The notes under the pieces were generated by a model. It ran no database searches. It was not told the origin of the DNA and was given only the letters and a program-made list of their open reading frames with translations. From Parietichytrium sp. I65-24A (taxonomy: Eukaryota; Sar; Bigyra; Thraustochytrida; Thraustochytriidae): a DNA stretch of 64,000 nt. The stretch's first letter is position 1; each line of letters opens with the position of its first letter. The stretch covers positions 248,001 to 312,000 of the forward strand of contig BLSF01000004.1 of NCBI GenBank assembly GCA_012862575.1, written 5' to 3'. The translations under genes and the position numbers were made by a program. This document shows, piece after piece, positions 29,790-42,087 of the stretch.

Positions 29790-31232
29790 CTATTCAGAGC
29801 TCTCTTCCACGCGAGCACGTTTGCTGCCAGGCTCCGAAGCGTCGATGTCCACAGCATCGTCCGAAAAATTAAAGCCTTCTGGGTACGGCAACCCCTTGGA
29901 TTTGAGGAGCTTGTCGGTAATTTTGAACGCAATCTCCAGACTCTGGGCGTAGTTCAAACGAGGATCGCAAAGCGTGTCGTATCGGAGGGGCAAGTCGGCC
30001 TCGCAAAGATTCTGGGGCCCGCCAGTGCACTCTGTCACGTTGTCACCGGTGAGCTCAAAATGAACACCAGCGAGATTGCTTCCCAGCTCAGAATGCACGT
30101 TGATGCATTCTTCAATTTCTTTGAGAATATCGTCAAAGTTGCGAGTTTTGTGTCCTGTCGATGTGCTTGTGGTGTTCCCGTGGCAAGGATCGCAGACCCA
30201 CAAAACCGGGAGCCCAGCATCTTTCACTGCCTTGAGGAGTGGGGGCAACATCTTGCGAACGTTCGTGGCGCCGAAACGCGAAATCAGCGTTACCTTGCCA
30301 GGCGCTGCCTCAGGATTTGGCCACAACTTCCTGATGAGCTCCACCAATTCGTCTGGTTTGGAAGACGGCCCGACTTTGACGCCGATAGGGTTCGCAATGC
30401 CCCGCATGTATTCAACATGAGCGTGATCCAGCTGCCGTGTCCGGTCTCCAATCCACAAAAAGTGGGCTCCGAGGTTGTAGTACTTTCCGTTCGGGGCTTT
30501 GACTGTCATTGCCTCCTCGTATGCCAAGTGCAATGCCTCGTGTGACGTAAACATGTCGACGGCTTTCAACACTGGGTCAAGGGTAACTCCGCAAGTTTCG
30601 ATAAAATTCATGGCAGACACAATCTGTTGAGTGATTTTCTCGTATTCAGTACGACGACGTTGGTTTTTCACAAAGCTCATGGACCAAGCGTCAGCATGCC
30701 GCAAGTCCGCCAGCCCATCTGCGATCACGACGCGCATGAAGTTGATGGTAGCGGCGCTGTGAAAGTAGCCTTCCACGAGCAAGTTGGGGTCCGGCTCACG
30801 GGCGTCGCTTGTGAAAGCGTATTTGTTAACATTGTCTCCGCGGTACGAAGGGAGCGTCACGCCGTCCACTGTCTCGAAATCGTTTGACCGAGGCTTGGCA
30901 AACTGGCCTGCCATGCGCCCTATCCTAACAGTTGGAATGCGTGCCCCGTAGGTGAGCACGAGTGACTGCTGCAAGAGAATCTTCACCTTCTTTTCGATCG
31001 TATTTGCGCTACACTCGGAGAACTGCTCCGCGCAGTCGCCTCCCTGAAGCAAGAACCTCTTGCCCTCCGCGCACTCTTGCAGATTTCCGAGCAGCAAGTC
31101 TACCTCATGCACGGCCACCAGCGGCGGGAGCGCCTTCACCTTGTCCAGCGCCTTGTTCAGGGACGCCTCGTCCTTGTACTGCGGCTGCTGCTTCACCGGC
31201 AGCTGCCTCCACGACGTCGGTGACCACTCCAT
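29790..31232 (-). CDS. Class II DAHP synthase (shikimate pathway)
   Basis: A 480-residue 3-deoxy-D-arabino-heptulosonate 7-phosphate synthase, which condenses phosphoenolpyruvate with erythrose 4-phosphate as the first step to aromatic amino acids. It matches the class II (plant/Mycobacterium AroG) type from end to end. Matching segments are LLQGGDCAEQF, RIGRMAGQFAKPRS, SYRGDNVN, EALHLAYEEA, GAHFLWIGDRTRQLD, GVKVGPSSKPDEL, ISRFGATNVRKMLPPLL, WVCDPCHGNT and GVHFELTGDNVTEC. Metal-binding Cys, His, Glu and Asp positions of the family are visible in these. There is no transit peptide (starts MEWSPTSWRQLP), so it is probably cytosolic. A short C-terminal extension with SKRARVEESSE is family-atypical. 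Its presence means the organism makes its own aromatic amino acids. Confidence 0.96.
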   Translation of the reverse strand: MEWSPTSWRQLPVKQQPQYKDEASLNKALDKVKALPPLVAVHEVDLLLGNLQECAEGKRFLLQGGDCAEQFSECSANTIEKKVKILLQQSLVLTYGARIPTVRIGRMAGQFAKPRSNDFETVDGVTLPSYRGDNVNKYAFTSDAREPDPNLLVEGYFHSAATINFMRVVIADGLADLRHADAWSMSFVKNQRRRTEYEKITQQIVSAMNFIETCGVTLDPVLKAVDMFTSHEALHLAYEEAMTVKAPNGKYYNLGAHFLWIGDRTRQLDHAHVEYMRGIANPIGVKVGPSSKPDELVELIRKLWPNPEAAPGKVTLISRFGATNVRKMLPPLLKAVKDAGLPVLWVCDPCHGNTTSTSTGHKTRNFDDILKEIEECINVHSELGSNLAGVHFELTGDNVTECTGGPQNLCEADLPLRYDTLCDPRLNYAQSLEIAFKITDKLLKSKGLPYPEGFNFSDDAVDIDASEPGSKRARVEESSE

Positions 31233-34122
31233 CTTCGGGAGATCCTGTCTGCGACTCCTTCTTCGCTCCAGCTATCCACAACCTCTTCACCTCTTCACCT
31301 CTTCGACTTTTCCACTTCCGCACGGCGTTCCGATCTCTGATCTGTGACTGATCTGATTGGCGTTGTTTTCAACACCTGCGGTGGACCCATCACTCATCAC
31401 TCATCATCACTCGTGCGGCTGGCTGGCTGGCTGGTTGGATCGCTAGCTGAGCACTTAGGCTCTCAGTAACGCCTTTGTCTTTCTGTTAGCTGCCTCGTTG
31501 CTCGCGTTCGTGACGTATCTATCTATCTATGTATCTCACTGTAACTCCAAGGATCCTTCCATTTGCTTACTTTAGCCAAGTATCATACAACTGAGAATTA
31601 ATTGAAGTTGTTACATGGAATAACTGCTCCGAGTTAGTGTGACAGTAAAACCACGTGAGTAAAACGCAGTAAAACTGAATTCTCAACTCTGCATGTCGAG
31701 CCTTTCAGAGGACTAGTACCGGGTACTATCATTGGTACTCCGTACGCTCGGTTATTACTGACGAAATCGGCCTGCCTGGTGTGGCGCTCTTGTAGTGGCG
31801 CTTGTGGAACCTTGTGGAGGATGCTGGTGAGTTGCGAGTAACTTCGTACGGGTCGCGGACGGGAGCTTTCTCGAATTTCGAAATTACCGTCAGACATGAT
31901 GATGTAATCTGCGAGAGGGAGGAAGTGAGTGAGCGAGTCACGGTGAGTTCAAGTTCAACGTCACCCACATCGCTTTTGAGAGTTGTAATTTGCTCCGAGT
32001 TTGGAAGAGATCTGCTCGTTTCTTCCTGATCAGTTCACTTTCGAGATGTCTCTTGTCGATCGCCGAAAGATTATATTTCACGTACGATCCTGCCGTTAAA
32101 GCCGTGGGCCCCGGTTCCAATGCACCCCACCTTCCGACAGGGTTTTGTGTACGCTGCACTTCGTGGCTTCACTTAGTTCGAATGTTGGTTGAGCGAGTGA
32201 GGAATCGAATGCTTCTCTCGACGATATGGTGAGCTAGGACAGGTCGTGCTGTAACCAGAGCATTTCGTTTCTACTAAAATATTCTGATTTATACAGATAG
32301 AGACAGATCTCAGAGTGTGGCTGAAAAACGGGAAAGTTTTAAACCTCTCAAATAAATCTTTTCTACTTTAACTTTTTTCTTGATGAAAGAACAAACCCAC
32401 GTGAATAAACCTCACAAGAAATTGGCTAGAACCCGGCTCGATAAAGACCGGTGTGTCTCAGCGATGTAAGATTGCTGTCAGCCGCAATTTTCTCGTCTCC
32501 AAAAGCCTCCAGATACTCAGATATCGAAGCCAGGTCTTGTCATTTTCAATGCATTGCAAGTGTGCAGCCGAGGCTCTTTTCTTGGCATCTCCAATCGCTA
32601 GCCCAACCGTCGTCTGATGCCAAGGAATTTTTGCACAAATCGCTCTCGCTGTCTTTTCAGAATTCAGGATTCTGGCAGTGAGTTCACAAAGTTTTCAACT
32701 TGGAATTCTCCCAATCATCTCACCTGATTCTGAATTTTACAGTTGAATTTTGGCGAAGTTGACGTGTCAGTGCTAGAGGCGTCGAAGGTGCTGAATCCCC
32801 CGAGGACCCTGGGGAAAACTGGAACTACAGCAACATACTTCCCAAATCAAGGTCCAGCAATGTCCAGCACCGGTCCTCAAGGCTTTCGCATAAAAAGTGC
32901 TATGCTCATAATGAAAAGTGGTATTGACATGGTGTACTTGTACAGGGTACAGGTCTGAGCGCGTCATCCAGCACGTTGCAGCGAAACACAAAGCCAGCTA
33001 GCTACACCCTTCAATCACTTAATTTACAGTGGCAGTATGTGGCAGTCAACGAAACAATCACTTGTTCAATGCAATGGCTTCTTATCATCGCAGACCTGCA
33101 CTCTTCCTTCGGACCACTTCGGACCCAACGAACCCTTTCCCGCTGAATGTCGTCATCACTAGCCATTATACATACATAAGCGTATACTTACAATGACGCC
33201 ATCCCCCCTTTTGTAACGTCAGTCGCGCTTTTTTCTCCCTTTTCCGACTTCCGAGTATTCCTACACTACTCCCTAACCCCTCTTAGCCGCTGTACCGTAG
33301 CACGCATCTTTCTTTTTCCTTCTCCCTCCGCACACCCATCAGCTAGAGTAGCTCGAGTACTAGCACATCAGCTAAAGAGGAAGCAGTAAAAGGTAGTCGC
33401 GCATGTAGTCAATGTAGTCGCGGCAAGTCGCATCGCTGCGTCGCTGTCTTTTTGATTGATTGATTGAGTTGATTGACTATGAATACTATGAATGCATTCG
33501 AAAACTTGGAACATCTTGACTTGGCACTGGTTACGCCGCAGTAGGCGCAAGGGTAGTGCAGTGTGCTCCCACTGACTTACCTCCCCTTCTCGACTGTGGA
33601 GTCTGTGGAGAGAGAGGGGGAAAGAGAGAGAGGAGAACGAACGAAGCAAATCGAGAAATTCGGAAAATTCGGAAGAGGTCGGTGTGCTGCAGAGGCAAAG
33701 GTCTGGAAGAATCTCCGTCAAGCAGGTGGACTTTGTCAACAGTCAACAGTCTTCAGCAGAACGCTCAGCTGATCTTTCGACCAAGTCACTGCTCAAGCTA
33801 TCACTTACATCGGCGAACACCTCCGTTCCATCCACACCTCCCAGTCCTAGGACCCAATCACGTACAACTGTAGGACCAGGTAGGCCTGGCACACCCTCCA
33901 CACCACAGGAGCCGCAGAAATCGCACAAGTCGCATACGCCGAGTACGGAAAGAAGTAGGACTCGCAGCTGGGTCACGCGGCTGTGGGAACGTGGGACGGT
34001 GGGACAGTGGGACGGTTGTGAGAGGCCCGCGGGACAGAGGCCGGGCGTGAGAGGGCGTGAGAGGGAAGAGGGAAGAGGGCAAAGAGAAAAGAGCGCGGAA
34101 AGGACGAGAGAGTAAAAGTGCG
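31233..34122. other. Divergent intergenic region, DAHP synthase to patatin
   Basis: A 2.9 kb spacer without a supported gene. It holds a GGCTG repeat (31417-31437), a TATC repeat near 31518, one copy of a 53-bp dispersed repeat (32123-32175) and a TTGAT repeat near 33453-33475. A possible 65-bp intron (GTGAGT at 32678 to TTTTACAG ending 32742) lies between short open frames at 32451-32681 and 32743-32958. The joined frame gives nothing recognisable, so no gene is called. The 34 kb leader is GAGA- and GGGAC-rich. Confidence 0.45.
32123..32175 (+). repeat. Dispersed 53-bp repeat, copy 1
   Basis: Segment starting CACCCCACCTTCCGACAGGG and ending CGTGGCTTCACTTA. It matches 48975-49027 in the same orientation with about six differences. 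Confidence 0.85.
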
Positions 34123-35739
34123 ATGGACTTGTCCAGCTGGTGGAAGGCTGTGGTGGGCAAGAGCACGAGCAAGTATGCGGTGCGCGATAGAGTGCACAAG
34201 GAGTTGCTGCACACCCGCGAGCGAGTGCAGAGTGTGACGGATAACACGTGGCAGAACCTGGACAGGGAGTTTAGAAGGCTAAAGTCGCTGAAGGAGGACA
34301 CGGTAGGATGGATGGACGAGGGATTTCATCTGCGGAAGGATATGGTGCGCGCGGAGCTGGAGGCTATCAAGCAGGATGCCAAGGGCCGCGCCAAATCCCT
34401 CGGGTATTACATGACCTTCTACAGCCAACTACTTTTCTTCATCGGGCCCGTAATCTACGGCGTGTATTTCATTTGCAGCGAGCACCCAAATTTTGTGGTG
34501 TACTCGTTGGTGTACATATGTTGCCTTGCGCTCTTCTTGTTGTGGGCGCTGGTTATTCCTTCCCGCAGTCATCGCGGTGTATCATACCTTCGAAAGTACG
34601 AATTGTCTCTTGATGAGCAGCGAAGAATCGCTGAATGCATCCAGCGCGCAGAGGAACGTTCAGCTTCCATCCCCAAGCAGGGTCTTTGGGACCCCAAAGA
34701 CCGCGACAAGCCTTTGTTCATTCTGTCCCTTGACGGCGGCGGGATTAAAGGCGCCGTCTCTGCGAGGATCCTTGCTCGCATTTGTGAGGAGTTTCCTGAT
34801 TTGGTGGACCACGTGGGACTCATCGCAGGCTGCTCGACTGGCTCAATTCTGGGCGGAATGCTTGCCACCGGGTTCACACCAGCGGAAATCGTAGAGATGT
34901 TTCAAACGGCGTCCCCAGTCATCTTTCGCACAACCGTTTGGGAGCAGCTGCTGCACTTGGGTGGTTTGTCTGGGTCCAACCATGACGGGGAGGGCAAGTA
35001 CGCAATCCTCAACACAGCTTTCCGCGGCAAGCGAATGAGCGAGCTCAACACTGGTTTGTGCATCACAGCTTCGCACGTGGAGGAGAATTCATATGTGGAC
35101 CAGCACTGCGCACCCCGGGTGTGGTCGAATGTGGTCAGTCACCACGAGCACCCATATCAGGGCCACCATATTCTGGGTGAGCGCTTTTACGAAGAAGAGC
35201 ATTCTGACATTCTTGAGCAGACAAGCCAGCCTATCCTGAAAATGAAACTCGCAGATCTTGTTAACAGCTCTACTGCTGCCCCGCTATACTTTCCATCCCA
35301 CATGGGCCACGTGGACGGTGGCCTTTGGAGCAACAATCCAGCTATGGCTGCGCTTGCTCACATTGTCCCCGTTCGGCGCCCGGAGAACGTCTCCATGCTC
35401 TCAATTAGCACAGGCTTGCATATCCCAGAGAAGAAATGCGAAGTCAGCGGCAGAAGCTGGGGCATCACACAGTGGCTTCCCTGGATCATGGACTTTATGT
35501 TCAACTCCAACATGGCCGCCGCCCATCTCACAGTTCGCGGAATGCTCCAGGACCGATACCATCGCATAGAGCCCATCCTCCCGCGACCCATCGCCTTAAA
35601 TGATTGTGGCGCTATCGATGAACTTATTCAGGCCGCCAACGAAGTCGACCTCACTAAGACCTTCCAGTTTCTCGAGCGGATTGGCTTTTCCCGCCGGTCC
35701 TTCGTCTCGGACCCGGAGCCTCTAGCTAGCGAAGAATGA
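34123..35739 (+). CDS. Membrane-anchored patatin-like phospholipase
   Basis: A 538-residue serine lipase-family protein starting MDLSSWWKAVVG. Residues 1-95 are charged and helical. Two hydrophobic segments follow (about 103-118 LLFFIGPVIYGVYFIC, and 125-146), predicting a hairpin membrane anchor. The patatin domain (about 197-420) has the oxyanion loop LDGGGIKG (Asp204), the nucleophile elbow GCSTG (Ser238) and the catalytic DGG in HVDGGLWSNNP (Asp398), the full Ser-Asp dyad. Family enzymes hydrolyse acyl groups of glycerolipids on membranes. An earlier in-frame ATG at 34057 adds 22 Lys/Arg/Glu residues and was not used. Its TGA (35737-35739) is followed in the same frame by an open stretch that reaches the first exon of RICTOR (see findings). 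Confidence 0.92.
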   Translation: MDLSSWWKAVVGKSTSKYAVRDRVHKELLHTRERVQSVTDNTWQNLDREFRRLKSLKEDTVGWMDEGFHLRKDMVRAELEAIKQDAKGRAKSLGYYMTFYSQLLFFIGPVIYGVYFICSEHPNFVVYSLVYICCLALFLLWALVIPSRSHRGVSYLRKYELSLDEQRRIAECIQRAEERSASIPKQGLWDPKDRDKPLFILSLDGGGIKGAVSARILARICEEFPDLVDHVGLIAGCSTGSILGGMLATGFTPAEIVEMFQTASPVIFRTTVWEQLLHLGGLSGSNHDGEGKYAILNTAFRGKRMSELNTGLCITASHVEENSYVDQHCAPRVWSNVVSHHEHPYQGHHILGERFYEEEHSDILEQTSQPILKMKLADLVNSSTAAPLYFPSHMGHVDGGLWSNNPAMAALAHIVPVRRPENVSMLSISTGLHIPEKKCEVSGRSWGITQWLPWIMDFMFNSNMAAAHLTVRGMLQDRYHRIEPILPRPIALNDCGAIDELIQAANEVDLTKTFQFLERIGFSRRSFVSDPEPLASEE

Positions 35740-36306
35740 ATGAGCGAACCGAACCGAACTGAAATGAACCATCCCCTCCCCCCTATTGACAGACACCAGC
35801 TAACAGCAAGCCCAAACTTGATGGCAAGTCCAACTAAAATCCTTAATCTAAATTGTTGTTTTGTGCTTTCTCTTTCCTCCCATCTGCAAACACTTCCTGA
35901 ACCAACGAACCAACAAACCACTGTTCCTCGATGCACAGCACTTGCCGCAATCGAAAGCAACAACCAACCGCAGAGAGAGAGAGAGAGAGAGAGACAGAGA
36001 GCCTCTGAGAATCTCTTTATAACCGTCTCGGACTTGGTGTTAATTAAACAGAGAGCCCATCCCGCTGCTATAGTATCCATTGACTTTACAGTTAGTCAGA
36101 CCATCCTACCCATAAAAAGAGCGGTGGGGTACTGGCAGGTACGAATTTGCCGAAGTGTCCGCGCTGAGGTGACTTGCGGGCTGAAGGCCATATGTCGCGT
36201 TAGGCAAGGAGAAGGAGAGACATTTGACAGGAGGCTTCGAAAGCGAGATCTGCGCGCAGGAGGAGTCGTGAAACGTCGTAACTTTGAGGCAGCGGTATTC
36301 CTTGAT
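35740..36306 (+). other. Spacer between patatin gene and RICTOR
   Basis: 567 bp that stay open in the frame shared by both neighbouring genes, but with a GA microsatellite (about 35970-35999) and no protein-like features. Most likely 3' UTR, promoter and 5' UTR. Confidence 0.55.
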
Positions 36307-39300
36307 ATGGGCACCAAAGCAGGCGGGCTGACCGTGGATGCGGAAGATGCGGGAAACTCGACGGAGAAACTTCCGCCTTCCCCGTCGTCGGCGATCTCCC
36401 GAGGCGCAATAGCAAAGGCCAAGGAAGCTCTGCTAGGAATATGCGACGCGATAGACCCGTTCGCGAAGGCCAATTTAACGAAGACGGCGCTGCTGCAGAA
36501 GATCGCAAAGATGGTCGTGTTTTTAAAGTCTAACGACGTTCTCAGCAATATCGAAGAGGTAAGTAGCGGACAAAGAGGTGGCAGCCAAGATTTTCTCAAA
36601 CTTACCGAACCATTTGATGACACCACTGTGTCGTAGCTCGATCTTGACTATCACAAAATTTTCACCATCGTGCGGCCGTTGCTGACTACATCGGATACGC
36701 TTGTTAGGGCTTGCTGTTTTCGTCTCTTCAGACACTTCTTGCTGGAGGTTCCTGCCATCGATGCACTCATTGACTTGAGAATCCACATCTTCATCGTATT
36801 CTCGCTCGAGTATGAAGGACGCCACGTCTTGGAGAGGATGGAAGCACTCAAGTTGTGTCGGAGAATCATCGACCTCGAGTGCACACTATTGCCGAAATCC
36901 ATCGTGAGGAGCTTCGTGGCGATCGCCAACCATGCGGAGGACCCCTTCAGAAATGTTACATTAGAAACTCTTAGACAGCTCGCCATCAGGCACACTGCCA
37001 TTGTTGCGCAATGCGACGGCATTCGTGCCATCGTGAATGCGATCGTTGACCCCAGCATGCAGGAGATGAGCCAGAGCTTGACCCTTACCCTTATTCATCT
37101 GCTTGGGCAGCAATCCACTCGCCGCTACGTGAGAGCCTCGCTGGACATCTCTGCCTTACTCTCTCCATTCACAGATTCCGAGGCAATGGAACCGGCCGAG
37201 AGCCGTCCTCGCTGGAAAGCCTGCCAAAACGCACTCGTCTTGTTTCTCAAAACGTGGACGGGTCTCGTGTACCTCGCGTCGGACCCGAGCGGCCTTCAAG
37301 CTCTGATCCAGATGCTCGTCCAGCCCGTAAGCCTCGACCTCAGGCAAGCCATCCTTCACACCATCTTCCTTGTGTTTTTGCATCTTGCTCCATATGATAT
37401 CGTTACCAATAAAGACCTTTTAGGGGAAAAGGGCGACCCAAACGCAGAACCTGGAGCGGCCACGGACGCGAGCGGGAACAATCCCAACTCAACAACTGCA
37501 GCTCAGCGACAAGGGCACGCGCCAACAATGAGGGCTCGCCGGATGAAATCATCGGCGAACGAGAGTGCAGCCCCGCCGGAAATAGAGTATTGGGGAGTGG
37601 GTCCGAATTCGCTTGCCGCGAGAGACCTTACAGGATATGGCTACTCATCCGAGTTCTCTGCAGCATGTCAAACGGAGCCTCATGTCATCATGAATCAGTT
37701 TCTTGCATTAGTGCTCAGAGCTTTCACCGGCTGTGGCCTTGTGGAGGCTCTGATGGAAATCATCATTTCGGAGAACACCCCGTTGTCGAAGGTAGCTGCG
37801 CAGCTGTTGGCTTTCACCATGCGGACTTCGGAGCGGCTGTCCCCGGGTTCTAGACACCTCAAGCAGTTTAGTCTCTCGCATTTGGTGGAGAGAGCCACGA
37901 ATTATTCCAATTTGCAGTCTCATGAGCCTGCCGAGAAACTAGGGGCACGGCGCTCCTTTAGAGTACTCTCCTTGTTTTCTCGGATTGCAGGAATATCCTT
38001 CGATTCGGCAGTGTCCACGATTAGGGCGCGCTACGCCTATGACGACGCCATTGCACTCTGCTGCGAGCTTGGATTATCAACGGCTTGCATATCAGAGCAC
38101 GAGTGGCAAAGTACCGGCATCTTTCCCCGCGGGGAAATCGCCTCGCTCCCATTCACCCCTCACTTGATAGCGTCGTTAATCACAGAGCATTACTTGGGGT
38201 CCGACTTTATGACATTAACTTCCCCAAACTCACCTACCCAAAGTGCCTCAGTGTCTGGGTTGTCTCCGACGAAAACTGCCAGCTCCTCTCACCACAAGAG
38301 GCGCTCGCGGCTCATCTCCTCGCTTAAGAGTCCTGGCAGTATCATGTCAAAGACAAAACGTGCGGAGAGGCGGATTCTTGACGATGCGGATCAAAGTAAG
38401 ATGATCCAGCAAAAGCTCGCGTACAAATTCGAAGTTGACCAGAGGGAAGGGCTTGGCGACATCTCGGGGCGCGCTCTGATTTGTGCTCTCGATAATTCAC
38501 CCGAGAGCAGTCGTCCGTCCCACCCCTCGTCGAACCGTGGCCACAGGCGCCACGTACGCACCAAAATGCTCACCGACCAAGCTTACGCTGACCTCGACGA
38601 GCTGAACCGCCGCGTTTACCAATCCGGTGTCTTACTGGGCAAGGACTGGATGAAATGGAACTGGGAAATCGTGGATGAGATTGTCACTGGCAGCCTTCGC
38701 CATCGAGCTTTACTACTGGAGCTGATGAAAACCAAGTTCGTCAAACGTTTGATGGGCTTCTTTCGCGCCACAACCATTGGCGAATTTCTTGTTCTTCCGT
38801 GGTTGCCAAAGTACATCCCTTACACTAGTGTTGCTATTACGTTGGTTCACATTTTGATAAGCATACCGGAAGGGATAGAGTTCTTGCGCCACGATCGTCG
38901 GGGAAAGGTACACAAGCAGATCATTGACGCCTTGCAGAAAGAGCTGCAGTTTGATGATCTTGCGCAGCTTGGGGAAGACGGGCATAAGTTAAGTTTGGTG
39001 TTCCAGAGCCAATATTTCAACGTCGGAGGTCGACGCGATCCTCGGGTGGAGTATGATCCCAACGCATGTAGTATAGAGGCGTTTCAAGACTCCAACAGCC
39101 GGATATTCTCTCCCATGGCATGCTCGCGGTCTATGACACACGAGTTCTTTGCCATCCTGGGCGCGTACTCCTCTCATGAAAGTGGCGTAGAATTACTTGA
39201 GGAACTAAACTTTTTCGCCACCCTAACAGAGCTTGCCAAGAAGGGGAGCAAGGATTACATACTGAGACCGGTGCTGCAATATCTGGACTACTCCTCTTCT

Positions 39301-41538
39301 GAAAAGGCGCGAACTTGGCTGCTGAATATGATTGTGCAGAAAGCCTGCTCTCAAGAGCTGATTCTGTTTGCGCTGGGGCATTTTAGATGCCTCCTTCGCA
39401 GGGAGAGTACAAGATCAAACTCGCCGTATAGTAGATGGATCCTTGAGCGAGTATTCTCTTTGCTCGGCCTTGGGCGGGAATATGCGAGCTCTGCAATGTC
39501 CATCCTCAACGAAGCGGTGTACTACCCTTCGTATCTGGAGATCATTTCCTCGCTTGACCTCGCGGCCTTGCAGCCCTTTTTGGACTACGAATTTGCGCGT
39601 CCTTTCTTTTTCAAGCTGTTGTCGATTCACCACGGCTATACATTTTTGGAGCAAAAAGGCTGGCTCAGTCGCGTGGCACAGGAGTGGAGAGTGGTGCAAA
39701 GCATCAAGTACGCCGCGCGAATTGAGACGCTAATGACTTTCAAGCTCGTTTGCAGGAACGAGCCGGTGCAGGGCATCCCTCGCAGCTATGAGTCCCTGAG
39801 TATTGATCCGGCCGAGATGGACCAGCAACATATCGTCGCAGCTGTCGAGAAGGTCATCGGGTGCGAGGCGGCTTCTCAAAACGCCGCAAAACAACTCATC
39901 ACTTCGTCCCGTACCTTCGAGTTCAACCCGAGCCGCATACCAATACGAGGGGTCGCTGCAAGCGCAAAAGCAGAGCCGGGCTTTTCATCGACTGATCTTC
40001 TGTCCCTTGCTCGCCTGCCATGGAGCGTGGAAGTCTGGATCGGCGACCATTACTGCCCTGTTGAGTCGTACCTGGATTGCTCGCACACTACCGGGCCCGA
40101 GTTCGGCTCTGGGGAGCTAAACACGATATCCGCGGAGCTCAAAGGCGATCTGTCATCGCCATCGAATGGGCATGCTGACTTTGGCTCAAGCACCGTAGAA
40201 ACTTTGCACCGCGACCTCTGCGTGGAAGCCACCCCGCTGCAGAAAGCAGTCCCAGTACCCTCGGATAGGAGCATTCAGGCTTTCCTCACTCTTGGTGGCG
40301 ATCCCGTTCTTCGTAATGGCACAACTAAACAACTTGCTGGTGGCGGCGGCTTCGGTGTCCCATCGATTTCTCGTGCTCGTCGTTCAAGCAGCTTTGCCAA
40401 CGCCAAATCCGAATCGCGAGGTTTCCCTTCAGAACACTTGGAGTATCAGCTCTATGGCGAGTCACTTGATGATCTAGGAATCTGGGTAAAGTGCACGCCG
40501 CAGCATCTGCAACTTCACAGGAGAAAATCTTATGAGTCAGGAAGCGAAAACGATCCTGCCACCGCGGAGCAGTCCAAGCCTTCTGCGTCTAATCGAGACA
40601 AAGAATTTTCGTTTTCGATCTGCCCAGGGTCGAACGCAACTGCAACCTTTACGTTCTTTTACAGAGCAGGAAAGTTGTATTTGTCCAAGGTTTCTTTCCA
40701 CCTCATAATTAGGCCAGACTGTCCAAATGCACCGTATCTGCCGAGCCATTTCTTCGGCGAGCTGGCAAAGACAAAAAGTGGGGTCCAGTTCCTGAGGTCA
40801 AAAGGTTATGTGCGAGATTTGCTACAAGACAGCTCAGTCACAAACCGGCCAATCCTGATGCAGCGAGCGACCCTTTGGTCCCTCGGTCACATTGCATCGT
40901 CGGAGACAGGCTTGCAGTGCCTGCTCGAGGAGAGCAGCGCGCTATATGCATTTGATGGATCCAACTCAAACGTAGTGAGCATGATGTGCAACATCGCTCA
41001 GTCTAGTGACAGCTTGCCGCTCCGAGGAACAGCAATCTCGGTTCTTGGGCTGGTGTCCAAAACTGCAAGAGGGAGACAAATGCTGCAGTCGCTTGGTTGG
41101 GAGACGCAAGTGGAGTCTCAAGCGAGATTCGGATACGTGGTGGTTCCAAAATCCTTCAACATGCTGTTTCGGCCCCTGCACGAGTCGGAGCCGCGGCGTG
41201 TTTGGGATGGCCTGGACCATTACTTTGAAACCCAAGAATCCGAGCGCTGCAAGGTCGAAGGTTTGGACCATGATGTCGTACACAAAGTGCTTGAAGCAGT
41301 GTCGAAGCTCATGAACCAGATCAGCATCAAGGAAGCTCATGGCAGCATTGTGCGGCTCCGCGCGAAGCACCCAGAGGTTTTCGCATCGCCCAAAGTTTTG
41401 CTGCATGTGCACGAGTACCTGGCCAACTTTTCGTACCAGCTTTGGGTTCGCCGGTTTCTGCTCAAGAACTTTCACAGGTCGGTCCCCTTCGAGCAGTTCT
41501 CTTCTTGGACCACGCTGGACAAAACCGTAATTCCGTAA
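36307..41538 (+). CDS. RICTOR: RICTOR homologue, TORC2 subunit (two exons)
   Basis: A 1717-residue scaffold of TOR complex 2, which regulates AGC kinases, actin and membrane homeostasis. Exon 1 is 36307-36558 (84 codons, MGTKAGGLTV to SNIEE). A 78-bp intron 36559-36636 has GTAAGT and TCGTAG ends. Exon 2 is 36637-41538. Helical-repeat landmarks of RICTOR are clear: RMEALKLCRRIIDLE near the N-terminus, DQAYADLDELNRRVYQSG with GKDWMKWNWE, FEFARPFFFKLL-like FARPFFFKLLSIHHGYTFLE, YLSKVSFHLIIRP, and near the end RGTAISVLGLVSKTARG, the RICTOR V-domain signature. Ser/Thr-rich disordered inserts lie near residues 290-330, 560-630 and 1190-1360. The upstream ATG at 35740 gives only non-protein-like residues and was not used. 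Length agrees with family size (about 1700 in animals). Confidence 0.92.
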
Positions 41539-42087
41539 ATCTATTCTTAATTTTGCCCTTGAACGTCGTCCATAAATATCCATTCCCTTTCGCATTGCCA
41601 TCGACATTTATGGAATGACTGCATCCCAACCGTTTCTCGTCACCCATATCCCGCACGTGACGTGCCAACAGTTCCCACTCATCCCACAACTTCGACTACT
41701 ACGACCAGCCCCTAACTCCTCCAGAGCCTTCTCTAGCATCTCCCGTCTCATCTACTGTCACTCACTCTCTTTGACGTTTATTACAGTCGATCGCACTCTT
41801 ATACATGTCTATGTCCGCTATGTCCGCAACCGTTGAAAGTCGAAAAGACTCGGACTGTGAGTGTGACTGGAAAGATGAGCTCGAGAGAAATGGGACAAGC
41901 CAATTGACACACAGACAGACAGACAGACAGACAGACAGAAAGACAGAAAGAGAGAGGTTAGGAGCAAGAGCGGATAGGTTCCTGTCTCTCTGTGGGATTT
42001 GGCGGGCAGATCACAGAGCTGCGACGGGGTACCGGTCGGCGGCGAGGGGATCGAGGGACAGACGGGCTTGGAGGGAAGGAGTTCAAC
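41539..42087. other. Spacer between RICTOR and DYNLT genes
   Basis: 549 bp without a gene. It contains an ACAG microsatellite at 41910-41948 in the likely DYNLT leader. Confidence 0.5.
41910..41948. repeat. ACAG microsatellite
   Basis: About nine tetranucleotide ACAG units with one A substitution near the end, 140 bp upstream of the DYNLT start. Confidence 0.85.

Noticed and set aside
32451-32958. Two short frames joined by a possible 65-bp intron
   Set aside because: Splice ends look good but the phases do not give one continuous recognisable protein. Left as a note in the spacer entry.
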